Shown: positions 52,772-61,603, numbered from the stretch's first letter. The stretch: DNA of 64,000 nt from Bacteroidales bacterium (GCA_017480225.1 JAFVBB010000018.1:1-64000), one strand, 5' to 3'. Numbers and translations: made by a program. Notes: generated from the letters alone by a model not told the origin.

Positions 52772-53844
52772 GTTGTCTTGGGGTGTTTGTTGCGTATGAG
52801 TATTCTGCTGTATTGCCTTTTGCCGTTCACGACCCCGCAACCGCCCCTGTCCTGTGGGTGGGCGTGGTAGCCCACCTCGTGCAGTACTGACGGCGGCGCG
52901 GATGCCCTGGTGTTGCCGCTTGCCTGCCAGACAATCTCGAACTGCTCCGGATTGTATTTGTCCAGGAATGTGATGGGCACACCCATTATTCCAGGGTAAT
53001 CGTACGGAATGTCAGATGTCTTGTTCACGTTGATGGCATTGTAATTGTCAAACATCGGATATTCTTCGGGGGTGTATTTGCACACCAGGTCGATAAACTC
53101 ATTCCTTTTCGCCGTCTCAAGATTTGTGAACCAGTGCACACCCGACACCCTTATCATTCCTTCGCGATGGTCGTTTGCGGTGGCGATGTCCTGATACGGG
53201 GAGTCGAAATGCGCCGCGCCTCCCTTGAAGCCATAGCCCAGCCACAGTTGATTGTTGATGACGTAGGGGAATATCTCCTTGTAGATGATTGCTCCCTGGT
53301 TGCCCACTATCAGAAACTTCTTCCCGTGCCTCATCAGTTGCGCCACATACTCGCGGAACAGCGAGAACGGCGGGTTTGTGACCACCACGTCGGCCTGCCG
53401 CAGCAGCTCGATGCATTCCGGGTCGCGGAAGTCGCCCGTCGTGAGGGTGGACAGCACGTTCTTGTCGTTCTGCAGCAGGTAGCGCACATCGGAAAGGTCG
53501 ACGGCACCGTCGCCGTTCAGGTCGCGCACCTCGCTGATCTCCACCTTGTAGGCTGTCTTGGCGGGTTCGCTGCCGCAATCGTCGAAGTGCAGTAGCAGCT
53601 CGTTACCCTGCACCGGCGAGCCGTTGTAGCACGTGCATATCAACTTCCGCAGCCCCAGTTGGTTGAAGCGCAGGACGAAGTACTTGAAGAAATTGCTCTC
53701 GTAGGGGTCGTCGCAGTTGCAGAGCACCACCCTGTCCCTGAAGTGTGGCCAGTAGTGCCGCACTTCACGCTCTATATCCGACAGCTGGGTATAGAACTCA
53801 TCCTTCTTGGCCGACTTGGCGGCGTTGAGGTTCTTGTTTGCCAT
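52768..53844 (-). CDS. EcoRI-family adenine-specific DNA methyltransferase
   Basis: 358 residues from MANKNLNAAKSAKKDEFYTQ; a longer frame upstream lies in the terminator region. DEFYTQLSDIEREV, CNCDDPYESNFFKYF and the catalytic VVTNPPFSLFREY (NPPF) identify the family of M.EcoRI. The internal DLNGDGAVDLSDVRYLL resembles a calcium-binding loop but is, as I recall it, a usual insertion of this family. It methylates adenine N6; the site is unknown. The coupled downstream DUF262-HNH gene is the likely partner nuclease. It lies 60 bases after a terminator-like hairpin. Confidence 0.88.
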   Translation of the reverse strand: MANKNLNAAKSAKKDEFYTQLSDIEREVRHYWPHFRDRVVLCNCDDPYESNFFKYFVLRFNQLGLRKLICTCYNGSPVQGNELLLHFDDCGSEPAKTAYKVEISEVRDLNGDGAVDLSDVRYLLQNDKNVLSTLTTGDFRDPECIELLRQADVVVTNPPFSLFREYVAQLMRHGKKFLIVGNQGAIIYKEIFPYVINNQLWLGYGFKGGAAHFDSPYQDIATANDHREGMIRVSGVHWFTNLETAKRNEFIDLVCKYTPEEYPMFDNYNAINVNKTSDIPYDYPGIMGVPITFLDKYNPEQFEIVWQASGNTRASAPPSVLHEVGYHAHPQDRGGCGVVNGKRQYSRILIRNKHPKTT

Positions 53845-53902
53845 TGGCGTCGTTGGTCTGTGAGCGTGGCTGCCTGTCGGACCAGCGGACAATGCGGAGG
53901 GC

Positions 53903-53938
53903 AAAAAAGAAGCGCGGACTTTGTCTTATCCACGCTTC
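53903..53938 (-). terminator. Terminator hairpin upstream of the methyltransferase
   Basis: On the minus strand GAAGCGTGG / CCGCGCTTC (9 bp, one G-U) followed by TTTTTT. It ends the structured RNA upstream, or attenuates the restriction-modification operon, whose start codon is 60 bases further on. Confidence 0.75.
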
Positions 53939-54060
53939 AGAGGCCCTGAGATTGCCCGCAACAATTCGATAAGTCGCCGCCCACGCATCGCGCAGACGCC
54001 CGCAGACCTATTCGAGTATCGTCGCTTGTTGAAATTTCTCAGGTTTCTGAAGCCGTGCCG
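53903..54060 (-). ncRNA. Structured ncRNA candidate (6S-like architecture)
   Basis: The minus strand folds into a long rod: CTTCAGA (54052-54046) pairs TCTGAAG (53941-53935), CCTGAG pairs CTCAGG, CAACAA pairs TTGTTG, TCGA pairs TCGA, and TAGGTC pairs GACTTA (one wobble), separated by internal loops, one of them 10 bases against 1. A terminator follows at once and shares GAAG with the closing stem. A long interrupted hairpin with an asymmetric bubble is the shape of 6S RNA, and a 6S class is known in Bacteroidota. The TAnnTTTG-like TATTTATT at 54061-54068 and a better TAGTTTTG at 54161-54168 are possible promoters. Not identified by a covariance model, so only a candidate. Confidence 0.42.
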
Positions 54061-54160
54061 AATAAATAGCAGAACGCTGTGATTATATGTTGTCTGTTTT
54101 TTTCTCTATGCTTGTTGTATCATTCAGTTGTGTTGGTTCTTGTCCATGTCTTCCTGGATG

Positions 54161-54168
54161 CAAAACTA
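54161..54168 (-). promoter_or_regulatory. -7 promoter-like element upstream of the structured RNA
   Basis: TAGTTTTG on the minus strand, matching TAnnTTTG. Transcription from here would run through the 6S-like RNA to the terminator at 53903-53938, about 250 bases. Confidence 0.45.
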
Positions 54169-54302
54169 CGAAATATTTTTCATACAACGCGAAAAAAACT
54201 TGCGTGTCCATTCCTCCGCGCGGCCGTGCGGTGGCGGTAGCTGTGGTCTGGCCGGGACGGATGCGGGGTCGGGCAGGGGGGTGGAATGTGCGCTGTCGCG
54301 GC

Positions 54303-54426
54303 GCGCTGGGGCCATGCCAGGACCGTCTGTTCTTCGATTGTTCTCCGATTGTTCTTCGATTGTTCTCCGATAATAAATCGAAGAACAATCGAAGAACAAT
54401 CGGAGAACAATCGAAGAACAGACGGT
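54303..54426. repeat. Palindromic 11-bp-unit repeat element, copy C
   Basis: The 89-bp core (54330-54418) alternates TTCTTCGATTG and TTCTCCGATTG on the left and has the exact complements in mirrored order on the right, only the innermost pair differing by one G-U. The flanks ACCGTCTG and CAGACGGT extend the stem, giving more than 50 paired bases. The left boundary (GCGCTGGGGCCATGCC) matches copy A. The 370 or so bases beyond it up to 54758 hold only a terminator. Confidence 0.88.
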
Positions 54427-54703
54427 GTTGATACGGCGTTGCTGCTGTTTTTGTTTGAGTGTCAGTATGTTATAAAGGTGGCGTTCTGCTAACTTGTTGT
54501 TAGTCAGGCACAATACTGTCATTTCGGAGACCGGATTTTGGCATCTTCTGCGCTTCTTTCTTATGCAAAATCTCACTCAGGTTTATGAAAAAAGTGTCGG
54601 TGAGCTATGCTGCCGCCATAATGACCGGTTATTGACAGAATCTCTTCCCTTGCTAATCACCTTGGGCTGTGGTGTCTGCCCATGCTGGCGGCAATAATAA
54701 TAA

Positions 54704-54737
54704 CAAAGGGCGCCCACCGGAGGGTGGACGCCCTTTG
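54704..54737 (-). terminator. Terminator of the pyrB-pyrI operon
   Basis: CAAAGGGCG..CCACC pairing with GGTGG..CGCCCTTTG, one mismatch, loop of 3-4 bases, followed on the minus strand by TTATTATTATTG. It lies 22 bases after the stop of the membrane protein gene. Confidence 0.75.
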
Positions 54738-54758
54738 TTGTAGTCTGTAAGCCTCCTT

Positions 54759-55157
54759 TCAGCTGTTGTTGCCCAGGCGGCGGTTGCGCTCGGCCTTGAC
54801 GTACTGCACAAGGGCCACCGTCTCGAACACGAGGCTTGCGAAGTAGCCTATGCAGAATGCCACCAGGAAAGGGCGGGCCTGCGCCGTGCGGGTGAAAAGA
54901 AAAACCGCCAGCACCGCCAGGTGGATGAACAGCACGGCCACGACGGAGCCGAGGAATACCTGCACGAAGGCGCGCGGTGAGCGGCTCATGGCCCGCGTCA
55001 CTACCCAATGCTGCACGCCGCACACCACGCCGAAGTAAAGCGCAAGCAGCGGCATGGCGGCTATGTAGTGCGCCGGCGACACCCACATCACCACGAAGCT
55101 CGCAATCACCATCGCCAGTGTCAGCGCCAGCAGCGCCACTATGTAACGTTTGCTCAT
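54759..55157 (-). CDS. Four-helix inner membrane protein
   Basis: 132 residues, four hydrophobic segments (VALLALTLAMVIASFVVMW, MPLLALYFGVVCG, VFLGSVVAVLFIHLAVLAVF, VAFCIGYFASLVF), basic C-terminus. The start overlaps the pyrI stop by 4 bases. Similar small proteins often follow pyrI in Bacteroidales, but no function is known to me. Confidence 0.75.
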   Translation of the reverse strand: MSKRYIVALLALTLAMVIASFVVMWVSPAHYIAAMPLLALYFGVVCGVQHWVVTRAMSRSPRAFVQVFLGSVVAVLFIHLAVLAVFLFTRTAQARPFLVAFCIGYFASLVFETVALVQYVKAERNRRLGNNS

Positions 55158-55615
55158 TCGGCGAATTTCAGCGTTTCCTTGGTGGTGTACTTCTCGCAGT
55201 AGTGGCAGCGGAGCTTGAGGTTCTCCTTGTCGACGACGTAGAAGCGGGTCGGCACAACCTCAGAGTTGGTGATGCACTTCGGGTTGGCGCAGCGCACGAA
55301 GTCCTCGATGTGGTCGGGTATCTCTGCCTTGAACTTGCGCACCACCTTGTAGTCCTCGATGTCGATGATGCTGGCAAACGGCGCCACCAGCGCAATTTTG
55401 CTCACCTCGCCCTCGGAGAAATGTTTGTTCTTGATCTTCACGATGCCTTTCTTGCCGAGCTTCAGGCTGTCGAGGTAGTTGCCAATCAGTACCTCGTCCT
55501 TGTAGTGCTCCAGCCCGAGTATGCGTATTACCTGGTAGACCGCTTCGGTCGGTATGTGGTCGATGACAGTGCCGTTCTCGATTGCCGACACGACCATTTC
55601 CTTGTTGTTTTCCAT
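55154..55615 (-). CDS. pyrI: Aspartate carbamoyltransferase regulatory subunit
   Basis: 153 residues from MENNKEMVVSAIENGTVIDH; a longer frame upstream shadows pyrB. GTVIDHIPTEAVYQVIRIL and SLKLGKKGIVKIKNK form the nucleotide-binding domain; the C-terminal zinc domain has CANPKC and CHYC (four Cys). It gives the ATCase feedback control by CTP/ATP. It follows pyrB by 22 bases. Confidence 0.95.
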   Translation of the reverse strand: MENNKEMVVSAIENGTVIDHIPTEAVYQVIRILGLEHYKDEVLIGNYLDSLKLGKKGIVKIKNKHFSEGEVSKIALVAPFASIIDIEDYKVVRKFKAEIPDHIEDFVRCANPKCITNSEVVPTRFYVVDKENLKLRCHYCEKYTTKETLKFAE

Positions 55616-55637
55616 TGTTGACGTTTTGTTATGGGTT

Positions 55638-56555
55638 TTATTTTGCTCCGAGAATTGCCGCCATAAGGGCCTGGCGCACATAGACGCCGTTCTGCGCCTG
55701 CTGGAAGTAGTAGGCGTAGGGCGTGCGGTCCACGTCGGTGGTTATTTCGTTCACACGCGGCAGCGGGTGCAGAATGCGCATGTTGTCCTTGCAGCCCTTG
55801 AGCATCGACGCGGTGAGAATGCAGCTGTCTTTCACGCGCTCGTACTCCATGAGGTCGGGGAAGCGCTCGCGCTGCACGCGGGTCATGTAGATGATGTCGG
55901 CCGTGGCGATGACGTCCTTGAGGTCGGTGTATTGGTAGTACTTCAGGCCGGCGTCCTTGATGCTCATCTTCACCGGCGAGGGCAGTTTCAGCTCCTGCGG
56001 GCTCACCAGGTGGAACGTGGCGTTGAAGTTGCACATGGCCTGAACCAGCGAATGCACGGTGCGCCCATATTTGAGGTCGCCCACCATGGCAATCTGGAGG
56101 TTCTCCAGCGTGCCCTGCGTCTTGCGGATGCTGTATAGGTCGAGCATACACTGGGTGGGGTGCTGGTTGGCGCCGTCGCCTGCATTGATTACGGGCACCG
56201 AGGCCACCTCTGAGGCGTAGCGGGCAGAGCCTTCCCTTGGATTGCGCATGACGATGAGGTCCGAGTACGACGACACCATCGTTATCGTGTCATGCAGCGT
56301 CTCGCCTTTCTGGACGCTCGTAGCTCCCGGGTCGCTGAAGCCGATAACGCGTGCGCCAAGCTGGTTGGCCGCGCTCTCGAAGCTCAGACGTGTGCGTGTC
56401 GACGGCTCGAAGAAAAGCGTCGCCACCACTTTGTCGCCGAGTATGTTTTGCTTGGGATTTTTCTCAAAACCTTCGGCAATGTCGAGCACTTCCAGATACT
56501 CTTCCTTGCTGAAGTCGGTGATGGAAATGAGGTTGCGTCCTTTTAGGGTACTCAT
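55638..56555 (-). CDS. pyrB: Aspartate carbamoyltransferase catalytic subunit
   Basis: 305 residues. FFEPSTRTRLSFE is the carbamoyl-phosphate site (STRTR), INAGDGANQHPTQCMLDLY and the later HPLPRVNEI complete the active site. It catalyses the first committed step of pyrimidine synthesis, carbamoyl phosphate plus aspartate to carbamoyl aspartate. Start at 56555, 18 bases after the TPR lipoprotein gene. Confidence 0.96.
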   Translation of the reverse strand: MSTLKGRNLISITDFSKEEYLEVLDIAEGFEKNPKQNILGDKVVATLFFEPSTRTRLSFESAANQLGARVIGFSDPGATSVQKGETLHDTITMVSSYSDLIVMRNPREGSARYASEVASVPVINAGDGANQHPTQCMLDLYSIRKTQGTLENLQIAMVGDLKYGRTVHSLVQAMCNFNATFHLVSPQELKLPSPVKMSIKDAGLKYYQYTDLKDVIATADIIYMTRVQRERFPDLMEYERVKDSCILTASMLKGCKDNMRILHPLPRVNEITTDVDRTPYAYYFQQAQNGVYVRQALMAAILGAK

Positions 56556-56573
56556 GATGAAGATTATTTGGGG

Positions 56574-57572
56574 TTATTGTAAACGTTTCATTCCCTCTTG
56601 CGCCGGCCCGAAGCCCGGATCGATGGCCAGGGCTGCCTCGTAGTCGGCTTTTGCCAGGTGGCGTTGGTTGTTGAGCTCGTAGGCGCAGCCACGGTTGGTC
56701 AGCGCCTCTATCGACGTGCCGTCGGCCTCAATTGCACGGGTGAAGTGCTCTATTGCCCGCTCGTAGTCATTGCGGTACATCAACTCTATGTAGCCAAGGT
56801 TATGCCACGCGTCGGTGCTGTTGGCGTTCACGTCGAGCAGCCTGCGGTAGAGGCTTTCTGCCTCGTCGTACATCTTGTTCTGCTGGTAGTACATCGCCAG
56901 CGCGTATATTGCGTTGGTGTTAGAAGGCTCAAGCCTCAATGCTGTGTTGAGGTATTCCACCGCCATCGGGCTGTTGCGGGTGGAGTAGAGTATGCCGAGC
57001 TCTTCAAAAGCAGGCTCGTAGTCGGGATACAGGTCGCATACTTTGTTCAGCAGCGTGACGGCACTTGCAGTATCGCCCATTTCCTTGTAGATGAAGCCTT
57101 TCATGAACAGGGCGGCACGGTTGTCGGGCTCCTGTTCTGTGACCTTGCTTAAGCACACCAGTGCGCGGTCGTAGTCGCGGCTGTAAAACATCACCTCTCC
57201 CATTTTCAGCTGAACCTCCTTGTCGTCGGGGGCGAGCTTCTCGGCTTCCGACAGCGCGCGGTAGCTTTTGTCGACGTTGCCTGTGGCAAAGTACACATCG
57301 GCCTGTCTCATACGGTAGTCGAGCCTTTGGGGCTCAAGGTACACGGCTTTGTCTATGTCAACAATGGCCTCGCTGACGCGGCCCAGATTGAGCAGCACCG
57401 CCGCCCTCTCGTTCAGTGCCTCGTGGTCGTCGGGGTGCTTCTCCAGCCTGAAGTCGAGTGCCTCGAGCCGCTCTCCGTCGGTGAGCGCGCCCTCAGTGCC
57501 GGTGCGGTGGCCGCACGACATGCATCCCAGGGCAATGGCGGCTGCCAGCAGGTGTATCGCTATTCTGTTCAT
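56574..57572 (-). CDS. TPR repeat lipoprotein
   Basis: 332 residues. The signal peptide ends in a lipobox (ALGCMSC, Cys at about 20). At least seven TPR units follow (HEALNERAAVLLNLGRVSEA, KLGEVMFYSRDYDRALVC-like, AWHNLGYIELMYRNDYERA). Probably an envelope scaffold; similar lipoproteins with TPRs are common in Bacteroidales. Between dus (28 bases) and pyrB. Confidence 0.85.
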   Translation of the reverse strand: MNRIAIHLLAAAIALGCMSCGHRTGTEGALTDGERLEALDFRLEKHPDDHEALNERAAVLLNLGRVSEAIVDIDKAVYLEPQRLDYRMRQADVYFATGNVDKSYRALSEAEKLAPDDKEVQLKMGEVMFYSRDYDRALVCLSKVTEQEPDNRAALFMKGFIYKEMGDTASAVTLLNKVCDLYPDYEPAFEELGILYSTRNSPMAVEYLNTALRLEPSNTNAIYALAMYYQQNKMYDEAESLYRRLLDVNANSTDAWHNLGYIELMYRNDYERAIEHFTRAIEADGTSIEALTNRGCAYELNNQRHLAKADYEAALAIDPGFGPAQEGMKRLQ

Positions 57573-57600
57573 CTTTCAATGTTACGTCCAGCCGCGAGTT

Positions 57601-58530
57601 TTATTGTATAAACGCGGCTATTATTTTTTCAACATCTTGCAATCTTTCGGCGCGCAGGGCTTTGCGAGCTTCCAATTCACTGATTGGCAGCGAGCGCCAC
57701 AGCAGGTTCCAGTATTCTTTTGTTTTCCTCGTGCGGCTCTCCTCGCCAGGCAGGCTGCGTGTTATGGCCTCCATCAGGTGAGCCACGAAGCGCTTCGACT
57801 GGCGTATACGCTCGTCGGGGTCGACAACCAATCCTTTCATCTCGAGGGGCAGGGTGGGGCGGTAGAGCACACCACGGCCAACCATCAGCCCGCTCACTGC
57901 CGGGAACCTGCTCAATATCATCTCGGCGTCGGCCGGGGTGACGATGTCGCCGTTGTACACCACCGGGTGCCTCACTATCGGCAGCAGCCTCCCGAAGGTG
58001 TCAAGGTCGGGCACTCCGGTGTACTGCTGGTGCCCCAGCCTCGGGTGCACCGTGACCGAGGCCAGCGGGTAGTCATTGAGCACCTCAACCATGCTGAAAA
58101 CCTCATCGGCTGATTTCAGACCCAGCCTCACCTTTACGCTTAAGCGCATTCGCAGCCTCGGCACGACGCTGTCGAGTATTGCCCTCACCTCGTCGGGGTA
58201 GGGCATCAGTCCGCATCCGCGGTGCTTTGCCGTGACCATGCGCATCGGGCAGCCCATGTTCCAGTTCACCTCGTTGTAGCCCATCTCTGCCAGCCGCCCC
58301 GCCACCTGCACGAACTCGTCGGGCTCTTTGCCCAGTATCTGCGGCACCACGGGTATCGATCCGACGTTGTTTTCCGGCATCACGTCGGCCAGTTTGGCAG
58401 GGTTGTTCAGCGGGCCGTGTGTGAGTGAGATGAACGGTGCCACGGCGCTCTCTATGGCTCCGGGGAAGCATTCCTCGTAGGCTTTCCTGAAGAGCACCTC
58501 GGTCAGCCCCTGCATCGGCGCAAGTGTCAT
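57601..58530 (-). CDS. dus: tRNA-dihydrouridine synthase
   Basis: 309 residues from MTLAPMQGLTEVLF; the ATG overlaps the cvpA stop by 4 bases, and an earlier ATG 6 codons upstream lies inside cvpA. APMQGLTEV binds FMN, NWNMGCPM..VTAKHRGCGLM is the catalytic Cys loop, and VTVHPRLGHQQYTG and YNGDIVTPADAE are the barrel end motifs. It reduces uridines in tRNA loops; which Dus position is served is not clear. Confidence 0.88.
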   Translation of the reverse strand: MTLAPMQGLTEVLFRKAYEECFPGAIESAVAPFISLTHGPLNNPAKLADVMPENNVGSIPVVPQILGKEPDEFVQVAGRLAEMGYNEVNWNMGCPMRMVTAKHRGCGLMPYPDEVRAILDSVVPRLRMRLSVKVRLGLKSADEVFSMVEVLNDYPLASVTVHPRLGHQQYTGVPDLDTFGRLLPIVRHPVVYNGDIVTPADAEMILSRFPAVSGLMVGRGVLYRPTLPLEMKGLVVDPDERIRQSKRFVAHLMEAITRSLPGEESRTRKTKEYWNLLWRSLPISELEARKALRAERLQDVEKIIAAFIQ

Positions 58531-59036
58531 TGCAGTGCCTCCTTCCATTCGTCTTTGTGCTGTGCTATGTAGTTCTTGATTTGTGCCGTCAGGCGGTTGC
58601 CTGCGTCCGACACCGGGCGGAACAGCACGCTGCGCTGCCTCACGTCCTGGCTGATGAGCATCGAGTTGGTGTCAATCATCAGCACGAAGCTGAGCAGTAT
58701 CGACAGCACCACCAGCGCCTTGCACGCTCCCAGCACCGCGCCGAGCAGCCTGTTGACCACGCTCAGTTTCACGGCTTTCATTATGCTTTCCACCAGTTTG
58801 CCCATCAGATAGGCCACCACCAGCGCTGCAAGGAAGATCACGATGAAGGCTATCAGCACCGCGCTCTCGCCGCCCAGCCCCAGCATCGGGGCCACCTGCT
58901 GCGACAGGTGCACCGACGCCCACAGCCCCAGCAGCACACCGGCCAGCGTGGCCAGCTCGCGCACAACGCCTTTCTTCCACCCGATGAAGATCATCCAGCA
59001 CAGCGGCACGGCCAGCAGTATGTCCAGCAGCGTCAT
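58527..59036 (-). CDS. cvpA: CvpA family membrane protein
   Basis: 169 residues from MTLLDILLAVPLCWMIF, four membrane helices with the CvpA loop FIGWKKGVVRELATL and a GESAVLIAFIVIF segment. E. coli CvpA is needed for colicin V production and bile-stress resistance. Start and stop both overlap neighbours by 4 bases (phzF-like and dus). Confidence 0.85.
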   Translation of the reverse strand: MTLLDILLAVPLCWMIFIGWKKGVVRELATLAGVLLGLWASVHLSQQVAPMLGLGGESAVLIAFIVIFLAALVVAYLMGKLVESIMKAVKLSVVNRLLGAVLGACKALVVLSILLSFVLMIDTNSMLISQDVRQRSVLFRPVSDAGNRLTAQIKNYIAQHKDEWKEALQ

Positions 59037-59917
59037 GGCCTGTGGGTGCTGTGTTGGCTGGTCAGTGCGGTACCGTCGGGCAGCATTGTGCCCATGGCCA
59101 CCACCGCTGCCGTGCCGCCTACCGTTATTGTGCCGTCGGCTGCCAGCCGTGTCTTCACCACCGACGGCCTGCCCATGGCCTCGCCCTGCACAAAGCTGCA
59201 GCGGGCTGGCGCGGCCACCACTCCGATGCGCCACAGGTAGTGGGTCAACGCGGCGTTGGCCGTACCGGTGGCCGATTCCTCCGGCACGCCGTACTGTGGC
59301 GCGAAGTCGCGCACATGGGCCGTGTGGCCGTCGCCGGTGAGGGCGAACACATGCAGGCTCACGGCCTTGTGGCGCGAGGTGGCGCGGGCTATGGCCTCCA
59401 TGTCGGGGCTCAGGCTCTGCAGCGCGTCCACGTCAGGCACCTGGGCCATGATGTCGGCCAGCCCGGCGTAGGCTGTCTGCACAGGCAGCTCAGGCCTGTA
59501 GCCTGCCAGCCCCACGGCCTCGTATATGGCGTCGCTGTCGGCTATGGTGGCGCGGATGGATGGCGTGGCCATCTGCATTGCCACCTCGCCTCCGGCCACC
59601 TCCACCTCCAGGTCGCCCGCCGCCGTCAGGCAGCGGCAGCTGCCGTCGCCGAGCCCCGTCTGCCACAGCAGGGCGAAGGTGGCCACCGTGGCGTGGCCGC
59701 AAAGCTCTACCTCGGCCAGTGGCGTGAAGTAGCGCAGGTGAAAGCCACGCCCGCCCAGACGGCGCACAAAGGCGGTCTCCGAGTAGCGCAGTTCGGCGGC
59801 CACCTGCCTCATCGTGGCGTCGGAGGGGAAGGGGTCTTCGTCAAGCAGCACCACCCCGGCGGGGTTGCCGCCGAAGGGGCGGTCGGTGAAAGCGTCGACT
59901 ATGTAGTATCTCATCAT
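59033..59917 (-). CDS. PhzF family isomerase-like protein
   Basis: 294 residues from MMRYYIVDAFTDRPFGGNP; a longer upstream reading is not needed. FGGNPAGVVLL, RYSETAFVRR, HLRYFTPLAEVELCGHAT and the later ESATGTANAALTHYL are the PhzF/diaminopimelate-epimerase-fold marks; the Glu in YSETAF is the catalytic residue in PhzF. The physiological substrate is unknown; no phenazine genes nearby. About 120 bases downstream of the PAP2 gene. Confidence 0.87.
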   Translation of the reverse strand: MMRYYIVDAFTDRPFGGNPAGVVLLDEDPFPSDATMRQVAAELRYSETAFVRRLGGRGFHLRYFTPLAEVELCGHATVATFALLWQTGLGDGSCRCLTAAGDLEVEVAGGEVAMQMATPSIRATIADSDAIYEAVGLAGYRPELPVQTAYAGLADIMAQVPDVDALQSLSPDMEAIARATSRHKAVSLHVFALTGDGHTAHVRDFAPQYGVPEESATGTANAALTHYLWRIGVVAAPARCSFVQGEAMGRPSVVKTRLAADGTITVGGTAAVVAMGTMLPDGTALTSQHSTHRP

Positions 59918-60035
59918 TGGTGTCGGCATAAAAAGAGCGTCCGGCCATTGTGGCCCGACGCCCGAATAACACATTCGTTTCTTCTATCACGCATGATAGA
60001 AATAAGCAAGCACGCCCTATATAACGCAACCGCGT

Positions 60036-60611
60036 TCATTTTGTTCCAGTTTTGAACGCTTTTTTTTCTGCCGTTGCTGTCAACCAGCACACAATCAGCC
60101 CTATGGCAGCCCCGAACAACGCGCCGCAGAGAAGGTCGCCCGGATAGTGCTTGCCCAGGTAGGCCCGGCTGTAGCTTGTCGTGGCGGCCCAGAGCAGCGC
60201 CAGCCACCCGGCGGCGGGCAGCCGCCTGTAGCGCGCGGCCATGAAGACGGCAATGGCAAAGGCGTTGGCCGCATGTGAGCTGACGAAGCCGTAGAGGCCG
60301 CCGCATCGCGTGTGGAACATTCGCACATCCTCGAGGGCATGGCATGGGCGCAGCCGGTGGAACTGTTCTTTGAACAGGTGCACGCTGCCCTGGTCGGCCA
60401 GCAGGAAGCACAGTACGAAGCCAATCGCCACCAGCCACCAGCGGCGGCTGTCGTGGCGGAGCACCACCAGCGCGAACATGGCAGCCAGCACCACTGCCCA
60501 TGCCCAGTGCTGGCTCACAGCCCACATCACCCAGTCGAGCGCGGCCGAGTGGTGGCCGTTTATCCAGCGGAAGGCCGCGATGTCAAGCTGTGCCAGGCGC
60601 TCCATCGTCAA
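60036..60611 (-). CDS. PAP2 superfamily membrane phosphatase
   Basis: 191 residues, six hydrophobic segments. The three phosphatase motifs are intact: KEQFHRLRP (Kx6RP), SSHAANAF (PSGH-type) and [12 protein letters not shown] (SRx5Hx3D). It dephosphorylates undecaprenyl diphosphate or lipid A-type substrates at the membrane. Start 60611 overlaps obgE stop by 4 bases. Confidence 0.88.
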   Translation of the reverse strand: MTMERLAQLDIAAFRWINGHHSAALDWVMWAVSQHWAWAVVLAAMFALVVLRHDSRRWWLVAIGFVLCFLLADQGSVHLFKEQFHRLRPCHALEDVRMFHTRCGGLYGFVSSHAANAFAIAVFMAARYRRLPAAGWLALLWAATTSYSRAYLGKHYPGDLLCGALFGAAIGLIVCWLTATAEKKAFKTGTK

Positions 60612-61603
60612 CCCTCGTCAGTGATCATGGCAAACAGGCGGTCTTTCAGCTCGTCTATGCCCTGCCCGGTCACCGCGCTGATGAACACCGCCTCCACGTC
60701 GCCCGGCAGCCGCTGGCGCAGCTGTTGCTGCATCTCAGCGTCTATAATGTCGCACTTCGTGACCGCCAGCAGCCGCCGCTTGTCGAGCAGCTCGGGGTTG
60801 TACTTCTCCAGCTCGGCCACCAGCACGCGGTATTCGCGCTCTATCTCCAGCTGCTCGCAGCTCACCATGAACAGCAGCACCGAGTTGCGCTCAATGTGGC
60901 GCAGGAAGCGCAGCCCCAGCCCTTTGCCCTCGGCGGCGCCCTCTATGATGCCGGGTATGTCGGCTATGCAGAACGAGCGGTCGTCGCGGTAGCGAACAAT
61001 GCCCAGTTGCGGCACCAGCGTCGTGAAGGGGTAGTCGGCTATCTCCGGGCGCGCCGCGCTCACCGCGCTCAGCAGCGTGCTCTTGCCTGCGTTGGGGAAA
61101 CCCACCAGGCCCACGTCGGCCAGCACCTTCAGCTCTATCACCACCCAGCGCTCCACGGCTGGCTCGCCGGGCTGCGCGTAGCGAGGCGTCTGGTTGGTGG
61201 CACTCTTGAAGTGGTCGTTGCCCAGCCCGCCGCGTCCGCCGCGGGCAATGATGAGCTCCTGCCCCTCCTCGGTCACCTCGCCCAGCTGCTCGCCCGTCTC
61301 GGCGTCGCGGCACACGCACCCCAGCGGCACCTCGAGCACCTGGTCCCTGCCGGTGCGCCCCGTGCAGAGGTTCTCGCCGCCGTTCTGCCCGTTCTCGGCA
61401 AAGACGTGCTTGGTGTATTTCAGGTGCAGAAGCGTCCACCGCTGGCTCGTGCCGCGGAGCACGACGTGGCCGCCGCGACCGCCGTCGCCGCCGTCGGGCC
61501 CCGCCTTGGCGTTGTACTTCACGCGCAGCAGGTGAGCCGACCCGGCGCCGCCCTTGCCGCTGCGCACCAGTATCTTCACATAGTCTACAAAGTTCGAGGT
61601 CAT
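60608..61603 (-). CDS. obgE: Obg family GTPase (ribosome assembly/stress control)
   Basis: 331 residues. The N-terminal Obg fold is glycine-rich ([29 protein letters not shown]). The G-domain has [14 protein letters not shown] (G1), [16 protein letters not shown] (G3), TKCDIID (G4) and [11 protein letters not shown] (G5). It binds the 50S subunit and ppGpp. No C-terminal OCT domain. Promoter TAATTTTG at 61671-61678. Confidence 0.95.
   Translation of the reverse strand: MTSNFVDYVKILVRSGKGGAGSAHLLRVKYNAKAGPDGGDGGRGGHVVLRGTSQRWTLLHLKYTKHVFAENGQNGGENLCTGRTGRDQVLEVPLGCVCRDAETGEQLGEVTEEGQELIIARGGRGGLGNDHFKSATNQTPRYAQPGEPAVERWVVIELKVLADVGLVGFPNAGKSTLLSAVSAARPEIADYPFTTLVPQLGIVRYRDDRSFCIADIPGIIEGAAEGKGLGLRFLRHIERNSVLLFMVSCEQLEIEREYRVLVAELEKYNPELLDKRRLLAVTKCDIIDAEMQQQLRQRLPGDVEAVFISAVTGQGIDELKDRLFAMITDEG

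Noticed and set aside
53500-53545. Dockerin-like calcium loop in the adenine methyltransferase
   Set aside because: I recall similar DxNGDGxVD segments as a normal part of this methyltransferase family, so it is not evidence for a cellulosome-type fusion.
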